64,000 nucleotides of DNA from CBDDFS01 sp965227255 (lineage in GTDB: Bacteria; Bacteroidota; Bacteroidia; Flavobacteriales_E; Vicingaceae): NCBI GenBank assembly GCA_965227255.1, contig CBDDFS010000002.1:1488001-1552000 (forward strand), given 5' to 3'. The translations under genes were made by a program, and so were the position numbers. The notes under the pieces were generated by a model. That model saw only the letters and a program-made list of their open reading frames with translations, had not been told where the DNA came from and searched no databases. Every line of letters begins with the position of its first letter. Position 1 is the stretch's first letter. This document shows, piece by piece, positions 8,390 to 16,745 of this stretch.

Positions 8390-9493
8390 ATGAAAAAACG
8401 ATTATTAAGTCTTGGTATCCTTGTTTGTACGGCATTTCTTGCCGTCGCTCAGGAAGGAGATACCGTACTAACGGACAAAGAGAGAGCCTTTCGGGACTCC
8501 ATTGCTGCTCTCAATCTGGAAAATGATATTCTCGCTCAATCTCAGGAATTCTATAATGCCGGGATTGAGGATTTCAAAAAGAAAAACTATGATGGTGCGA
8601 TTTCAAACTATTCCAAAGCTCTTGAATTGAACCCTGTGATGGTAAATTCTTTGTACAACAGAGGTGTGGCCTACCTTATGAAATCATCATACGATAATGC
8701 CATAACAGATTTCACATCCGTTTTGGAGCAAAACCCAAATCACTATAATGCGCTATTCCAAAGAGGAATGAGCTTTCATGGAAAGGGAAAATATGAAGAG
8801 GCTATTAAAGATCTGACAACAGCAAATAGTGCAGAACCTTCAAATGCCGAGGCACCTTATCAGATAGGAACCATCTATTTCAACATGGGAAACTTTGAGA
8901 AATCGATTGAGTTCTTTTCTAAATGCATCAATATTGATGTAAAGAAAGCAGCCTATTATAACGATAGAGGAAGCTCCTATCGAATGAAAGGTGATTACCA
9001 GAATGCCATCAATGATTACAATCAGGCCATCAGAATTGATGAAAGTCTTGCTTACGTTAAGAATAATCTTGGAAGCACAAAGAAACTAATGGGCGATCTG
9101 GATGGAGCTCTTGCAGCATATGAAAGTGCAATTATTACCGATCCATTGTATTATGTTGCACTTAACAACAAGGGCATGATCCTTGCAGAAAAAGGAGATC
9201 ACAAAGCTGCCATTGATGCTTTTAATTCAGCTATCAATGGGAACGACAAATACGCCTTAGCTTACAATAACCGTGGTTCTTCAAAATTCAAACTTGAGTA
9301 TTACAGAGAAGCTGTAAAAGACTTTAATGAAGCTATCAAGCTGGATTCCAAATACACAAATGCTTATGTGAACAGGGGAATAGCTCGTGAGATGTCGAGA
9401 GATCAGGCGGGTGCTTGTGCCGATTGGAAGAAAGCATCGGAAATGGGAAGTGAAGCAGGAAGAAAATTTTTAGTCAGTAATTGCAATGAATAA
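8390..9493 (+). CDS. Secreted TPR-repeat protein
   Basis: A 367-residue protein with a signal peptide (KKRLLSLGILVCTAFLAVAQ) followed by about nine 34-residue tetratricopeptide repeats from residue 50 to the end. The canonical signature is visible many times, for example YDGAISNYSKALELNP, YEEAIKDLTTANSAEP, YQNAINDYNQAIRID and YREAVKDFNEAIKLD. TPR arrays are protein-binding scaffolds. The next gene starts 8 nt before this one ends, so it is translationally coupled to the PorE-like protein and may act with it at the outer membrane. Confidence 0.87.
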   Translation: MKKRLLSLGILVCTAFLAVAQEGDTVLTDKERAFRDSIAALNLENDILAQSQEFYNAGIEDFKKKNYDGAISNYSKALELNPVMVNSLYNRGVAYLMKSSYDNAITDFTSVLEQNPNHYNALFQRGMSFHGKGKYEEAIKDLTTANSAEPSNAEAPYQIGTIYFNMGNFEKSIEFFSKCINIDVKKAAYYNDRGSSYRMKGDYQNAINDYNQAIRIDESLAYVKNNLGSTKKLMGDLDGALAAYESAIITDPLYYVALNNKGMILAEKGDHKAAIDAFNSAINGNDKYALAYNNRGSSKFKLEYYREAVKDFNEAIKLDSKYTNAYVNRGIAREMSRDQAGACADWKKASEMGSEAGRKFLVSNCNE

Positions 9494-11564
9494 GATGAAA
9501 AAGATATTCGGACTTGCTTTATTCCTTGCAAGCCAAACCTTGAATGCACAGGATGTGGAATTCAAGGCCTCAAATTTTAAGGACGACAAAGAAGGATTCA
9601 AGACTGCCAATGAGGCTTTTGAAAAGGGAAAAGAATACCTCGAATTAGGAAATGAGGCCATCGCCCTGGTGAACGATCCCAAAGATAATTTTGAACGTGC
9701 ACTTTTTTATTTTGAAGATGCTTACGAATTCAATCCTAAAAGTGCCGAGTTGAATTACTACATGGGTAATGCTCTGCTATATACTAATAGAAAGTATGCG
9801 GCACGACAGTATTTTGATAATTCACTTAAACTGAATTCAAGTCCTGAACCAATGTTCTACTATCATTATGCACGAGCTCAGCAATTGAGTCTTGAGTATA
9901 AAGAGGCCCTTTCGAGCATTGATAAGTTTTACGATGAGGCAAAATCCAAGAGAGCTGAGGAATTAAAAAAACTTCTTTCAAAATTCAAGAAGGAATGTAA
10001 ACATGCGCCAGAGATTGTGAATGCTCCGATTCGTGCTTGGGTAGACGATCTTGAGATCAATTCAAGCGAAGATGAATATAGTCCGTGCGTTACAGCTGAT
10101 GGTGAATTATTGTTATTCACATCCCGAAGAAGCAATAGTCACGAACCAAATGATATCGGTGTTTACGATGGAGATATCTATATGAGTGAATTCCGAAATG
10201 GCAAATGGGGTCCTGCAAAGAATGTTGGAGCGCCTTTGAGCACAGAAAAAGATGAGGCTGCCGCGGCCCTTTCCTATGACGGACAGAGAATGTTGCTCTT
10301 TTCTTATGCCGAGAGCAATGCCAATGTCATGGAAAGTAAGTTGGATGGGATGACCTGGACTGAGCCTAAGCTGAAAATGTCGGCCAACGTGAATACGGAT
10401 GCGAATGAAACATACGCTTCATATGAGCCTATGGATATCAAGGTATTTTATGTTTATGATGGAAAACTAAAAGGAGATAAGGACATATTCTTCAGCGGGG
10501 TAATGGACAGAAAAAGGAATTCGTGGGGAAAGGGACAATCTGTTGGTAGTCAGGTTAATACAGGATTCAATGAAGGTTCTGTTTACATCCATCCAAACGG
10601 AAGAACTATGTACTTCAGCTCACAAGGCCACAATTCAATTGGTGGATATGACATTTTCAAAGCGGAGTTAGTGAATGGAATCTGGACGAATCCTGTTAAC
10701 ATGGGTTATCCGATCAACACTCCTTATGATGATTATTTCTTCGCTTCAACGGCCAGTGAGAAGTATGCCTATATTGCTTCGAACAGGGCAGGAGGAAAGG
10801 GTGGACTTGACATTTATCAAGTCACTTTTTGGGGTCCGGAGAAACCCGTGATATTTGATTCAGAGGATCTTCTTTTAGCAAGTCAGTCAGAGCCTACAAA
10901 AAATATTCCTCTGGAAGAGGAAGTTAAAGTTGAGAAAAAGAGTTTGACCGTCTTTAAAGGGAAAGTGATTGATTATATCACGAAGAAACCATTGGAAGCG
11001 CAAATTGATATCACCGATAACTCTTCTGGAGAAGTAATTCAAAATGTATATTCTAATTCTGCCTCGGGCAAATTTCTGTTGTCTTTGCCATCGGGAAGGA
11101 ACTATGGAATCTCTGTGAATAAAGAAGGTTACCTATTCCACTCTGAGAATTTTGATCTTCCTGAATTCAGTGAGTACAATCTTGTCAATAAGGACGTAGA
11201 ATTGAAAAACATTGCTGTGGGAAGCAAAATTGCTTTGAGGAATGTATTCTATGCCGTAGGAAAGGCCGATATAAAATCTGATTCTTATGCTGAATTGGAT
11301 CGCTTGGTGGATCTTTTACAAAAAGTTCCAAATCTCAAAATCGAATTATCCGGTCATACTGATAATACCGGTGGTGCTGCCATTAATACAAAGTTGAGCC
11401 AGGAAAGAGCTGATGCGGTCAAGGATTACTTAGTTAGAAAAGGAATTAGCGAGGGCAGGCTGGTTGCCAAAGGCTATGGTCCTGACAGGCCTATTGCCAC
11501 GAATGACACAAAAGAAGGTAGGCAGCTGAATAGAAGGACGGAGTATGAGATTATTGCGAATTAA
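9486..11564 (+). CDS. PorE-like OmpA family protein (TPR, PD40 propeller, CRD, OmpA)
   Basis: A 692-residue envelope protein with the domain order of PorE from the type IX system: signal peptide (KKIFGLALFLASQTLNAQ), TPR region (about 35-165), five-bladed PD40/WD40-like propeller (about 190-455, with YSPCVTADGELLLFTSRR and GRTMYFSSQGHNSIGGYDIF), a carboxypeptidase-regulatory-like domain (about 485-560, FKGKVIDYITKKPLEAQI) and a C-terminal OmpA peptidoglycan-binding domain (about 580-690, IELSGHTDNTGG and LSQERADAVKDYL). PorE tethers the secretion apparatus to the cell wall. No PorP/SprF partner lies beside it, so it could also be a general OmpA-type anchor. The 8-nt overlap with the TPR gene indicates coupling; a second ATG at 9495 is an alternative start. 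Confidence 0.85.
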   Translation: MNKMKKIFGLALFLASQTLNAQDVEFKASNFKDDKEGFKTANEAFEKGKEYLELGNEAIALVNDPKDNFERALFYFEDAYEFNPKSAELNYYMGNALLYTNRKYAARQYFDNSLKLNSSPEPMFYYHYARAQQLSLEYKEALSSIDKFYDEAKSKRAEELKKLLSKFKKECKHAPEIVNAPIRAWVDDLEINSSEDEYSPCVTADGELLLFTSRRSNSHEPNDIGVYDGDIYMSEFRNGKWGPAKNVGAPLSTEKDEAAAALSYDGQRMLLFSYAESNANVMESKLDGMTWTEPKLKMSANVNTDANETYASYEPMDIKVFYVYDGKLKGDKDIFFSGVMDRKRNSWGKGQSVGSQVNTGFNEGSVYIHPNGRTMYFSSQGHNSIGGYDIFKAELVNGIWTNPVNMGYPINTPYDDYFFASTASEKYAYIASNRAGGKGGLDIYQVTFWGPEKPVIFDSEDLLLASQSEPTKNIPLEEEVKVEKKSLTVFKGKVIDYITKKPLEAQIDITDNSSGEVIQNVYSNSASGKFLLSLPSGRNYGISVNKEGYLFHSENFDLPEFSEYNLVNKDVELKNIAVGSKIALRNVFYAVGKADIKSDSYAELDRLVDLLQKVPNLKIELSGHTDNTGGAAINTKLSQERADAVKDYLVRKGISEGRLVAKGYGPDRPIATNDTKEGRQLNRRTEYEIIAN

Positions 11565-11612
11565 AAATGAAAGGTGAAAGATCTACATCAATCTTTCATT
11601 TTTCATCATTCA
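11563..11612. repeat. Heptanucleotide tract forming an inverted repeat between converging genes
   Basis: Plus-strand units AAAAATG, AAAGGTG and AAAGATC (11563-11583) are followed after a short spacer by TCTTTCA, TTTTTCA and TCATTCA (11592-11612), which are complementary words. The two halves can pair as a hairpin and may act as a bidirectional terminator. The tract overlaps the stop codons of both flanking genes. Confidence 0.75.
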
Positions 11613-11990
11613 TTTAGAACTTACCTCCTTAACCAGATCCCTGACTTCTTTCGCAGCAGCAAAACATCCTCCAACTTTATTGGTCGAAAGGCAATACTCA
11701 TAATTCTTGCTCGCTTTTGTATCACGACATTCGATTTCTGATAAGTTAATGTCAGCAAATCGACTGTCAATTTCAGCACACTGTTTAATAAGATCCATTA
11801 TGCTTGAATTCGCCTCTACCTGCTTATCGTGATTTAAAAGATAAGATGTTAAGTAGAGTCGGATGCTGGTTCTTGAATTATGACAGACTGAATAATGAAC
11901 CAGATCTTCTTCCGGTTTCATTTGTTCTTCCGCAGCAAAATGAAGCTTTATTTCTGCCTGATTATAAAGATTTACTATCTCCTCTTTCAT
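11610..11990 (-). CDS. Hypothetical helical protein downstream of pyruvate:ferredoxin oxidoreductase
   Basis: A 126-residue, predicted all-helical soluble protein with no signal peptide. It resembles small HEPN-like four-helix proteins in general character (long helices around RTSIRLYLTSYLLNHD and SIMDLIKQCAEID) but I cannot assign a family. Four Cys residues (near positions 37, 72, 89 and 101) may be structural. It begins 16 nt after nifJ ends and is co-oriented, so it is probably co-transcribed with it; a role linked to that enzyme is inference only. Confidence 0.65.
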   Translation of the reverse strand: MKEEIVNLYNQAEIKLHFAAEEQMKPEEDLVHYSVCHNSRTSIRLYLTSYLLNHDKQVEANSSIMDLIKQCAEIDSRFADINLSEIECRDTKASKNYEYCLSTNKVGGCFAAAKEVRDLVKEVSSK

Positions 11991-12006
11991 GATGTGTTGG
12001 TTTAGT

Positions 12007-15000
12007 TTATAAATGCATCATTGCATGAATTCTATTCCATTTTTGATTGACATCTTCTTCTGCCTGTTTCAGCAAGGTGTCAGCCATTTCTTTATTCTGC
12101 TTGATGACTCTTGTATATCTCGATTCCTTATAAATATAATCGGCCAATGGAATTGAAGGTTCCTTGCTATCAAGCATAAAACTCTTTCCTTTTTCGGCCA
12201 ATGGATTATATCTGAACAATGGCCAGTATCCCGATTGTACAGCTCTTGCCTGCTGATCGGCTCCATGTCCCATTTCTATACCGTGTTCTATACAATGAGA
12301 ATAGGCAATGATCAGAGATGGACCGGGATAATTCGCGGCTTCAGTGATGGCCTTTACGGTATGCAGATCCTTAGCGCCCATTGCCACCTGGGCAACATAT
12401 ACATTGCCATATGTAATAGCCTGCAAGGCCAGATCTTTTTTGGCAATTCGTTTACCTGCAATACTAAATTTTGCACTCGCTCCAATAGGTGTGGCCTTGG
12501 AAGTTTGACCTCCGGTATTCGAATAAACTTCTGTATCCATCACAAGAATGTTTACATCTTCACCTGTCGACATAACATGATCCAGTCCACCGTATCCAAT
12601 ATCATAGGCCCATCCATCTCCACCTATGATCCAGATAGACTTCTTAACGAGATAATCACTTAATTCAATTAACTCTCTTGCTTCGTCGCTGTCTACATTT
12701 TTCAGCGCTATTCGGAGGCGTTCTACATTTTCCTGTTGTTTTTGCAGTCCGGCTTCCGAATTCTGATCCTGATTTTCCATTTCCCAAACCAAACCATCTC
12801 CCACCTGATCCTTCAGTTTGTTAAGCAATTCAAATGCTTTTTCCTGCTTTTTATTAGCGGCTAATTTCAATCCCAGACCAAATTCTGCATTGTCTTCAAA
12901 AAGTGAATTCGACCAGGCTGGTCCTCGACCTTTCTTGCTCTGGGCCCATGGAGTAGAAGGTAAGTTTCCTCCGTAGATTGAAGAACAACCCGTAGCATTG
13001 GCAACGATCATATGTTCTCCGTATAACTGAGTGATCAATTTCAAATAGGGTGTTTCACCGCATCCTGAACAAGCACCTGAGAATTCGAATAGGGGTTGCA
13101 TGAATTGAGATCCTTTTACATTGGTGATCTTAATTCTTGTGCGGTCCATATCAGGCAGATTCAAGAAGAAATCCCAGTTCTCTATTTCTTTTTCCAATAC
13201 GGAAGTCCGTTCAACCATATTGATGGCCTTGTAGTTTTCGTCTTCCTTGCTGACTGCAGGACAAACTTGAACACAAAGGTCACAGCCGGTGCAATCTTCC
13301 ACAGCTACCTGCAATGTGTACGCTTCATTTTCCTTGTCGAAGTCCTTGCCTACAGGAGGATAGGACAAGAAGCTTTCAGGAGCATTATTTAATTCTTCTT
13401 TTGGATATACTTTCGCTCGTATCGCGGCATGTGGACAGATCAACACACATTTATTGCATTGGGTGCAAAGCGCTTCATCCCAGGCCGGAACAATAGAGGC
13501 AATGTTCCTTTTTTCCCATTGGGTAGTGGCCGTGGGGAAAGTGCCATCAACCGGGAATGAAGAGACTGGCAATTCATCACCTTTGCCTGAAAGTATTTTT
13601 CCTAAAACTTCCTGTACAAAATCAGGAGCATTTTCAGGTACTGCCTTCTGTAAAGGCTCTTTACTTGTGACTTTACCGGGATAATCAACTTTTTGCAGAT
13701 TCTTATCTGCCTGATCAACCGCATTGAAATTCATAGCAACCACCGCATCTCCCTTGTGCGCGTAGGTCTTTTCAATGGCCGTTTTAATTTTTTCAATGGC
13801 CTCGTCATGAGGAAGTATTCCGGATATGGCAAAGAAGCATGTTTGTAGGATTGTGTTAATCCTTGTACCCAGTTTTGCCTCCCTTGCAACTTTGGTCGCA
13901 TCTATTACATAAAACTTAAGTTGCTTTTCTACTATTTCGCGTTGTATGACTTCTGGTAGTTTGTCCCATACTTCGTCTTTTCCATATGGACTGTTTAACA
14001 AGAAGATGGCACCATGCTTGGCCTTGGCAAGAACATCATATTTCTTCAAGAAATTGAACTGATGACATGCTACGAAATCGGCCTTATTGATAAGGTAAGT
14101 AGAATGTATCGGATGTTTACCAAATCGAAGGTGTGAAACGGTCAGGGCGCCGGCTTTTTTTGAATCATAAACGAAATATCCCTGTACATAATCATCACCG
14201 GTTTCACCAATAATTTTAATCGAATTCTTATTTGCGCTGACAGTACCATCAGCCCCTAAACCGAAGAATATACTATCGTATGTCTCCTTTTCTACCTCAT
14301 AGTCCGGATCGTATTCCAGACTTGAATTACTCACATCATCTTTAATACCTACGGTGAAATGATTCTTGGGTGATTCTTTCTTGAGTTCATCAAAAATTCC
14401 TTTAACCATGGCCGGTGTGAATTCTTTTGAAGACAGACCATATCGGCCACCAATAATATCCGGGCTTAATCCATTCATTTTTGATTCTGCGAACGCACTG
14501 ATGATATCTTGATACAATGGATCACCAATGGCACCGGGTTCTTTGGTTCTGTCAAGAACTGCTATTTTCTTCACACTCTGAGGCATGACATTGAGAAAAT
14601 CCTCAATGTTGAAGGGCCTGAAAAGATGAACATTCAGCATGCCTACTTTTTCATCATGTTTATTCAAGTCCTGCACTGTTTCTTCTACAGCACCGGCTCC
14701 TGAACCCATCAATACAATGACTTGTTCGGCGTCTTCAGCACCGGTATAGTTAAACGCATGATATCTTCGGCCTGTTAATTCGGCAAACTCATCCATGGTT
14801 TCAGCAACAATCTCAGGTAATTTCTGATAGTATGGATTTCCTGCTTCTCTGGCTTGAAAGAATACATCAGGGTTCTGAGCAGTTCCTCTAATTTTTGGAT
14901 TTTCAGGATTCAGACATCTGTCTCTGAATTCCCTAATTGCATCTTCAGGAATCATTTTCCTTATGACTTCATCATCAATGAGGTCGATCTTGCTTAATTC

Positions 15001-15525
15001 ATGCGAGGTTCTGAATCCATCGAATATATGCAGGAAGGGTATTCTGGATTTTAGCGTAGCGCTATGGGCGATAAGGGCCATATCCATGGCTTCCTGAACG
15101 CTGCTCGAAAACAACATGGCGAATCCCGTCATCCGAGCCGACATAACATCGGAGTGGTCTCCGAAAATCGACAGGGCATGTGTTGCAACTGATCGAGCAG
15201 CAATATGGAAAACTGTTGGATTTAGCTCACCGGCAATTTTGAACATGTTGGGAATCATTAAAAGTAGTCCCTGTGATGCGGTGAACGTAGTGGTAAGAGC
15301 TCCACCCTGAAGTGATCCGTGCACTGCTCCTGCAGCTCCACCTTCACTTTGCATTTCGATCACCTTGGGAATACCTCCCCAAATGTTTTTTTCATCTTGT
15401 GCCGACCATAGGTCTACAAATTCACCCATTGGAGATGCCGGGGTTATGGGATAAATGGCACATACCTCATTTACTTTATACGCAATATGCGATGCGGCCT
15501 GGTTGCCGTCGATGATGACTTTCAT
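12007..15525 (-). CDS. nifJ: Pyruvate:ferredoxin (flavodoxin) oxidoreductase, single-chain
   Basis: A 1172-residue enzyme, the usual length for one-chain PFOR, which turns pyruvate and CoA into acetyl-CoA and CO2 and reduces ferredoxin or flavodoxin. Domains in order: pyrimidine-binding region with YPITPASPMGEFVD (near 25), a central transketolase-C and gamma-type region, two [4Fe-4S] motifs CTQCNKCVLICPH (near 682) and CTGCDLCVQVCPA (near 743), then the TPP/third-cluster region starting CSGCGETPYLKL (near 817) with GGDGWAYDIGYGG (near 967). All cluster ligands are present. It implies micro-aerobic or anaerobic pyruvate oxidation or a reductive role. Likely co-transcribed with the small gene after it. 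Confidence 0.96.
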   Translation of the reverse strand: MKVIIDGNQAASHIAYKVNEVCAIYPITPASPMGEFVDLWSAQDEKNIWGGIPKVIEMQSEGGAAGAVHGSLQGGALTTTFTASQGLLLMIPNMFKIAGELNPTVFHIAARSVATHALSIFGDHSDVMSARMTGFAMLFSSSVQEAMDMALIAHSATLKSRIPFLHIFDGFRTSHELSKIDLIDDEVIRKMIPEDAIREFRDRCLNPENPKIRGTAQNPDVFFQAREAGNPYYQKLPEIVAETMDEFAELTGRRYHAFNYTGAEDAEQVIVLMGSGAGAVEETVQDLNKHDEKVGMLNVHLFRPFNIEDFLNVMPQSVKKIAVLDRTKEPGAIGDPLYQDIISAFAESKMNGLSPDIIGGRYGLSSKEFTPAMVKGIFDELKKESPKNHFTVGIKDDVSNSSLEYDPDYEVEKETYDSIFFGLGADGTVSANKNSIKIIGETGDDYVQGYFVYDSKKAGALTVSHLRFGKHPIHSTYLINKADFVACHQFNFLKKYDVLAKAKHGAIFLLNSPYGKDEVWDKLPEVIQREIVEKQLKFYVIDATKVAREAKLGTRINTILQTCFFAISGILPHDEAIEKIKTAIEKTYAHKGDAVVAMNFNAVDQADKNLQKVDYPGKVTSKEPLQKAVPENAPDFVQEVLGKILSGKGDELPVSSFPVDGTFPTATTQWEKRNIASIVPAWDEALCTQCNKCVLICPHAAIRAKVYPKEELNNAPESFLSYPPVGKDFDKENEAYTLQVAVEDCTGCDLCVQVCPAVSKEDENYKAINMVERTSVLEKEIENWDFFLNLPDMDRTRIKITNVKGSQFMQPLFEFSGACSGCGETPYLKLITQLYGEHMIVANATGCSSIYGGNLPSTPWAQSKKGRGPAWSNSLFEDNAEFGLGLKLAANKKQEKAFELLNKLKDQVGDGLVWEMENQDQNSEAGLQKQQENVERLRIALKNVDSDEARELIELSDYLVKKSIWIIGGDGWAYDIGYGGLDHVMSTGEDVNILVMDTEVYSNTGGQTSKATPIGASAKFSIAGKRIAKKDLALQAITYGNVYVAQVAMGAKDLHTVKAITEAANYPGPSLIIAYSHCIEHGIEMGHGADQQARAVQSGYWPLFRYNPLAEKGKSFMLDSKEPSIPLADYIYKESRYTRVIKQNKEMADTLLKQAEEDVNQKWNRIHAMMHL

Positions 15526-15645
15526 AGCTCAGAAATTAAGGAACGATTAATCCTTAAATTTAAATTGAGTGTTATAAATGGAAGCTGACTAAGGTCAGGA
15601 ATGGAACTGCTTTTGTCATACTCAGAGAATCCTTTCAGATCGTCT

Positions 15646-16485
15646 CTAAATATTCATTCTTATGGTCAGGACGGGTAAGTCAGAATGATGAGCAATCGAT
15701 TCAGTAATCGAGCCCTTCAGGTATTTTAAAAAGCCATCTTTACCATGTGTTTCCATGGCAATCATACTGGCATTGATGGAATAGGCATATCGGTGAATAC
15801 CTAGTTCAATACTATCATCATTAAATACTTTGCATGTATAATTTCTAAGGTATGTTTCTTTAGCGAAATCTCTCATTTCCTTTTCCGCATGCAAGGTGGT
15901 TTCGAATTTTTGAGGTGTAACGATTTTGACCAAATGTAACTTCGCATGAAGAAGGTCGAGTATTTTCTTCATCATCGGAAAAACCTTGTAGGCGTCTTTT
16001 TGAAAATCCGAAGCAAAAACAATATCATCAAATCTGATTGGCTCACGCATATCCTGATCTACAGTCAATACAGGACATTTCGCATGACGAATTATATTCT
16101 CAGTATGATCCCCTTCCAGCGTTTTGCTCCAATCTTTTTTACCGTGAATACCACAGATAATAAGATCTGCATCTTTATTGTCTTTGTGCTCAAGTAGGTC
16201 CACTACTCCTTTATGAGGAATGATCATGGTCTCGACCTTGATCCCCTTTACAAATTCATGTGATGCTATTTTATGAAGCTTTTCTTTTATGTCTGCCCGA
16301 ATTTCATTTTGTTTTCTGACATCGTAACCGTAATCTTCACTAGGAAGTGAAGCCACTCTTGGAACATGATAAACATGGGCTAAGCGAATTGCCACATTTT
16401 GTCGTCTTTTTGCCAGGTATGCTGCGACTTTTAATGCTTTGAGAGAAGCTTCTGAAAAGTCGGTGGGGACTAATATCTTCTTCAT
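15646..16485 (-). CDS. Universal stress protein, two UspA domains
   Basis: A 279-residue tandem UspA protein. The first domain begins MKKILVPTDFSEASLKALKVAAYLAK and carries an ATP-loop-like segment ending ADLIICGIHGKKDW; the second begins FDDIVFASDFQKDAYKVFPM and ends with the clear nucleotide signature METHGKDGFLKYLKGSITESIAHHSDLPVLTI (shown here only as G-x2-G-x9-S/T pattern positions). Such proteins bind ATP and are induced by starvation or redox stress. The frame is open upstream to 16512, but the Met at 16485 gives the conserved start. It lies upstream of nifJ in the same direction, a common pairing for anaerobic/micro-aerobic metabolism genes. Confidence 0.88.
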   Translation of the reverse strand: MKKILVPTDFSEASLKALKVAAYLAKRRQNVAIRLAHVYHVPRVASLPSEDYGYDVRKQNEIRADIKEKLHKIASHEFVKGIKVETMIIPHKGVVDLLEHKDNKDADLIICGIHGKKDWSKTLEGDHTENIIRHAKCPVLTVDQDMREPIRFDDIVFASDFQKDAYKVFPMMKKILDLLHAKLHLVKIVTPQKFETTLHAEKEMRDFAKETYLRNYTCKVFNDDSIELGIHRYAYSINASMIAMETHGKDGFLKYLKGSITESIAHHSDLPVLTIRMNI

Positions 16486-16745
16486 GACTTTCGATTTAAG
16501 GCTTTGCTCCAATGTCCGGAAAAATGACTGATTATCTCCTGAAATTGGTCAATCTGAGGATTGATTATTGTCAGAATAACAATTAAATGGGTTGAGAAAA
16601 GAAAGTAAGGCAATGCGCATATCATCGATTATAATCAAATCGTTCTTTGAGCTAAATTGTTGTGTAAATCTTGTTTCGATGTTCTATATTGTAGGGTAAA
16701 TTTTATCTCAGAATTATTCAACCTGAGATAAAGAACTTCGCCGAA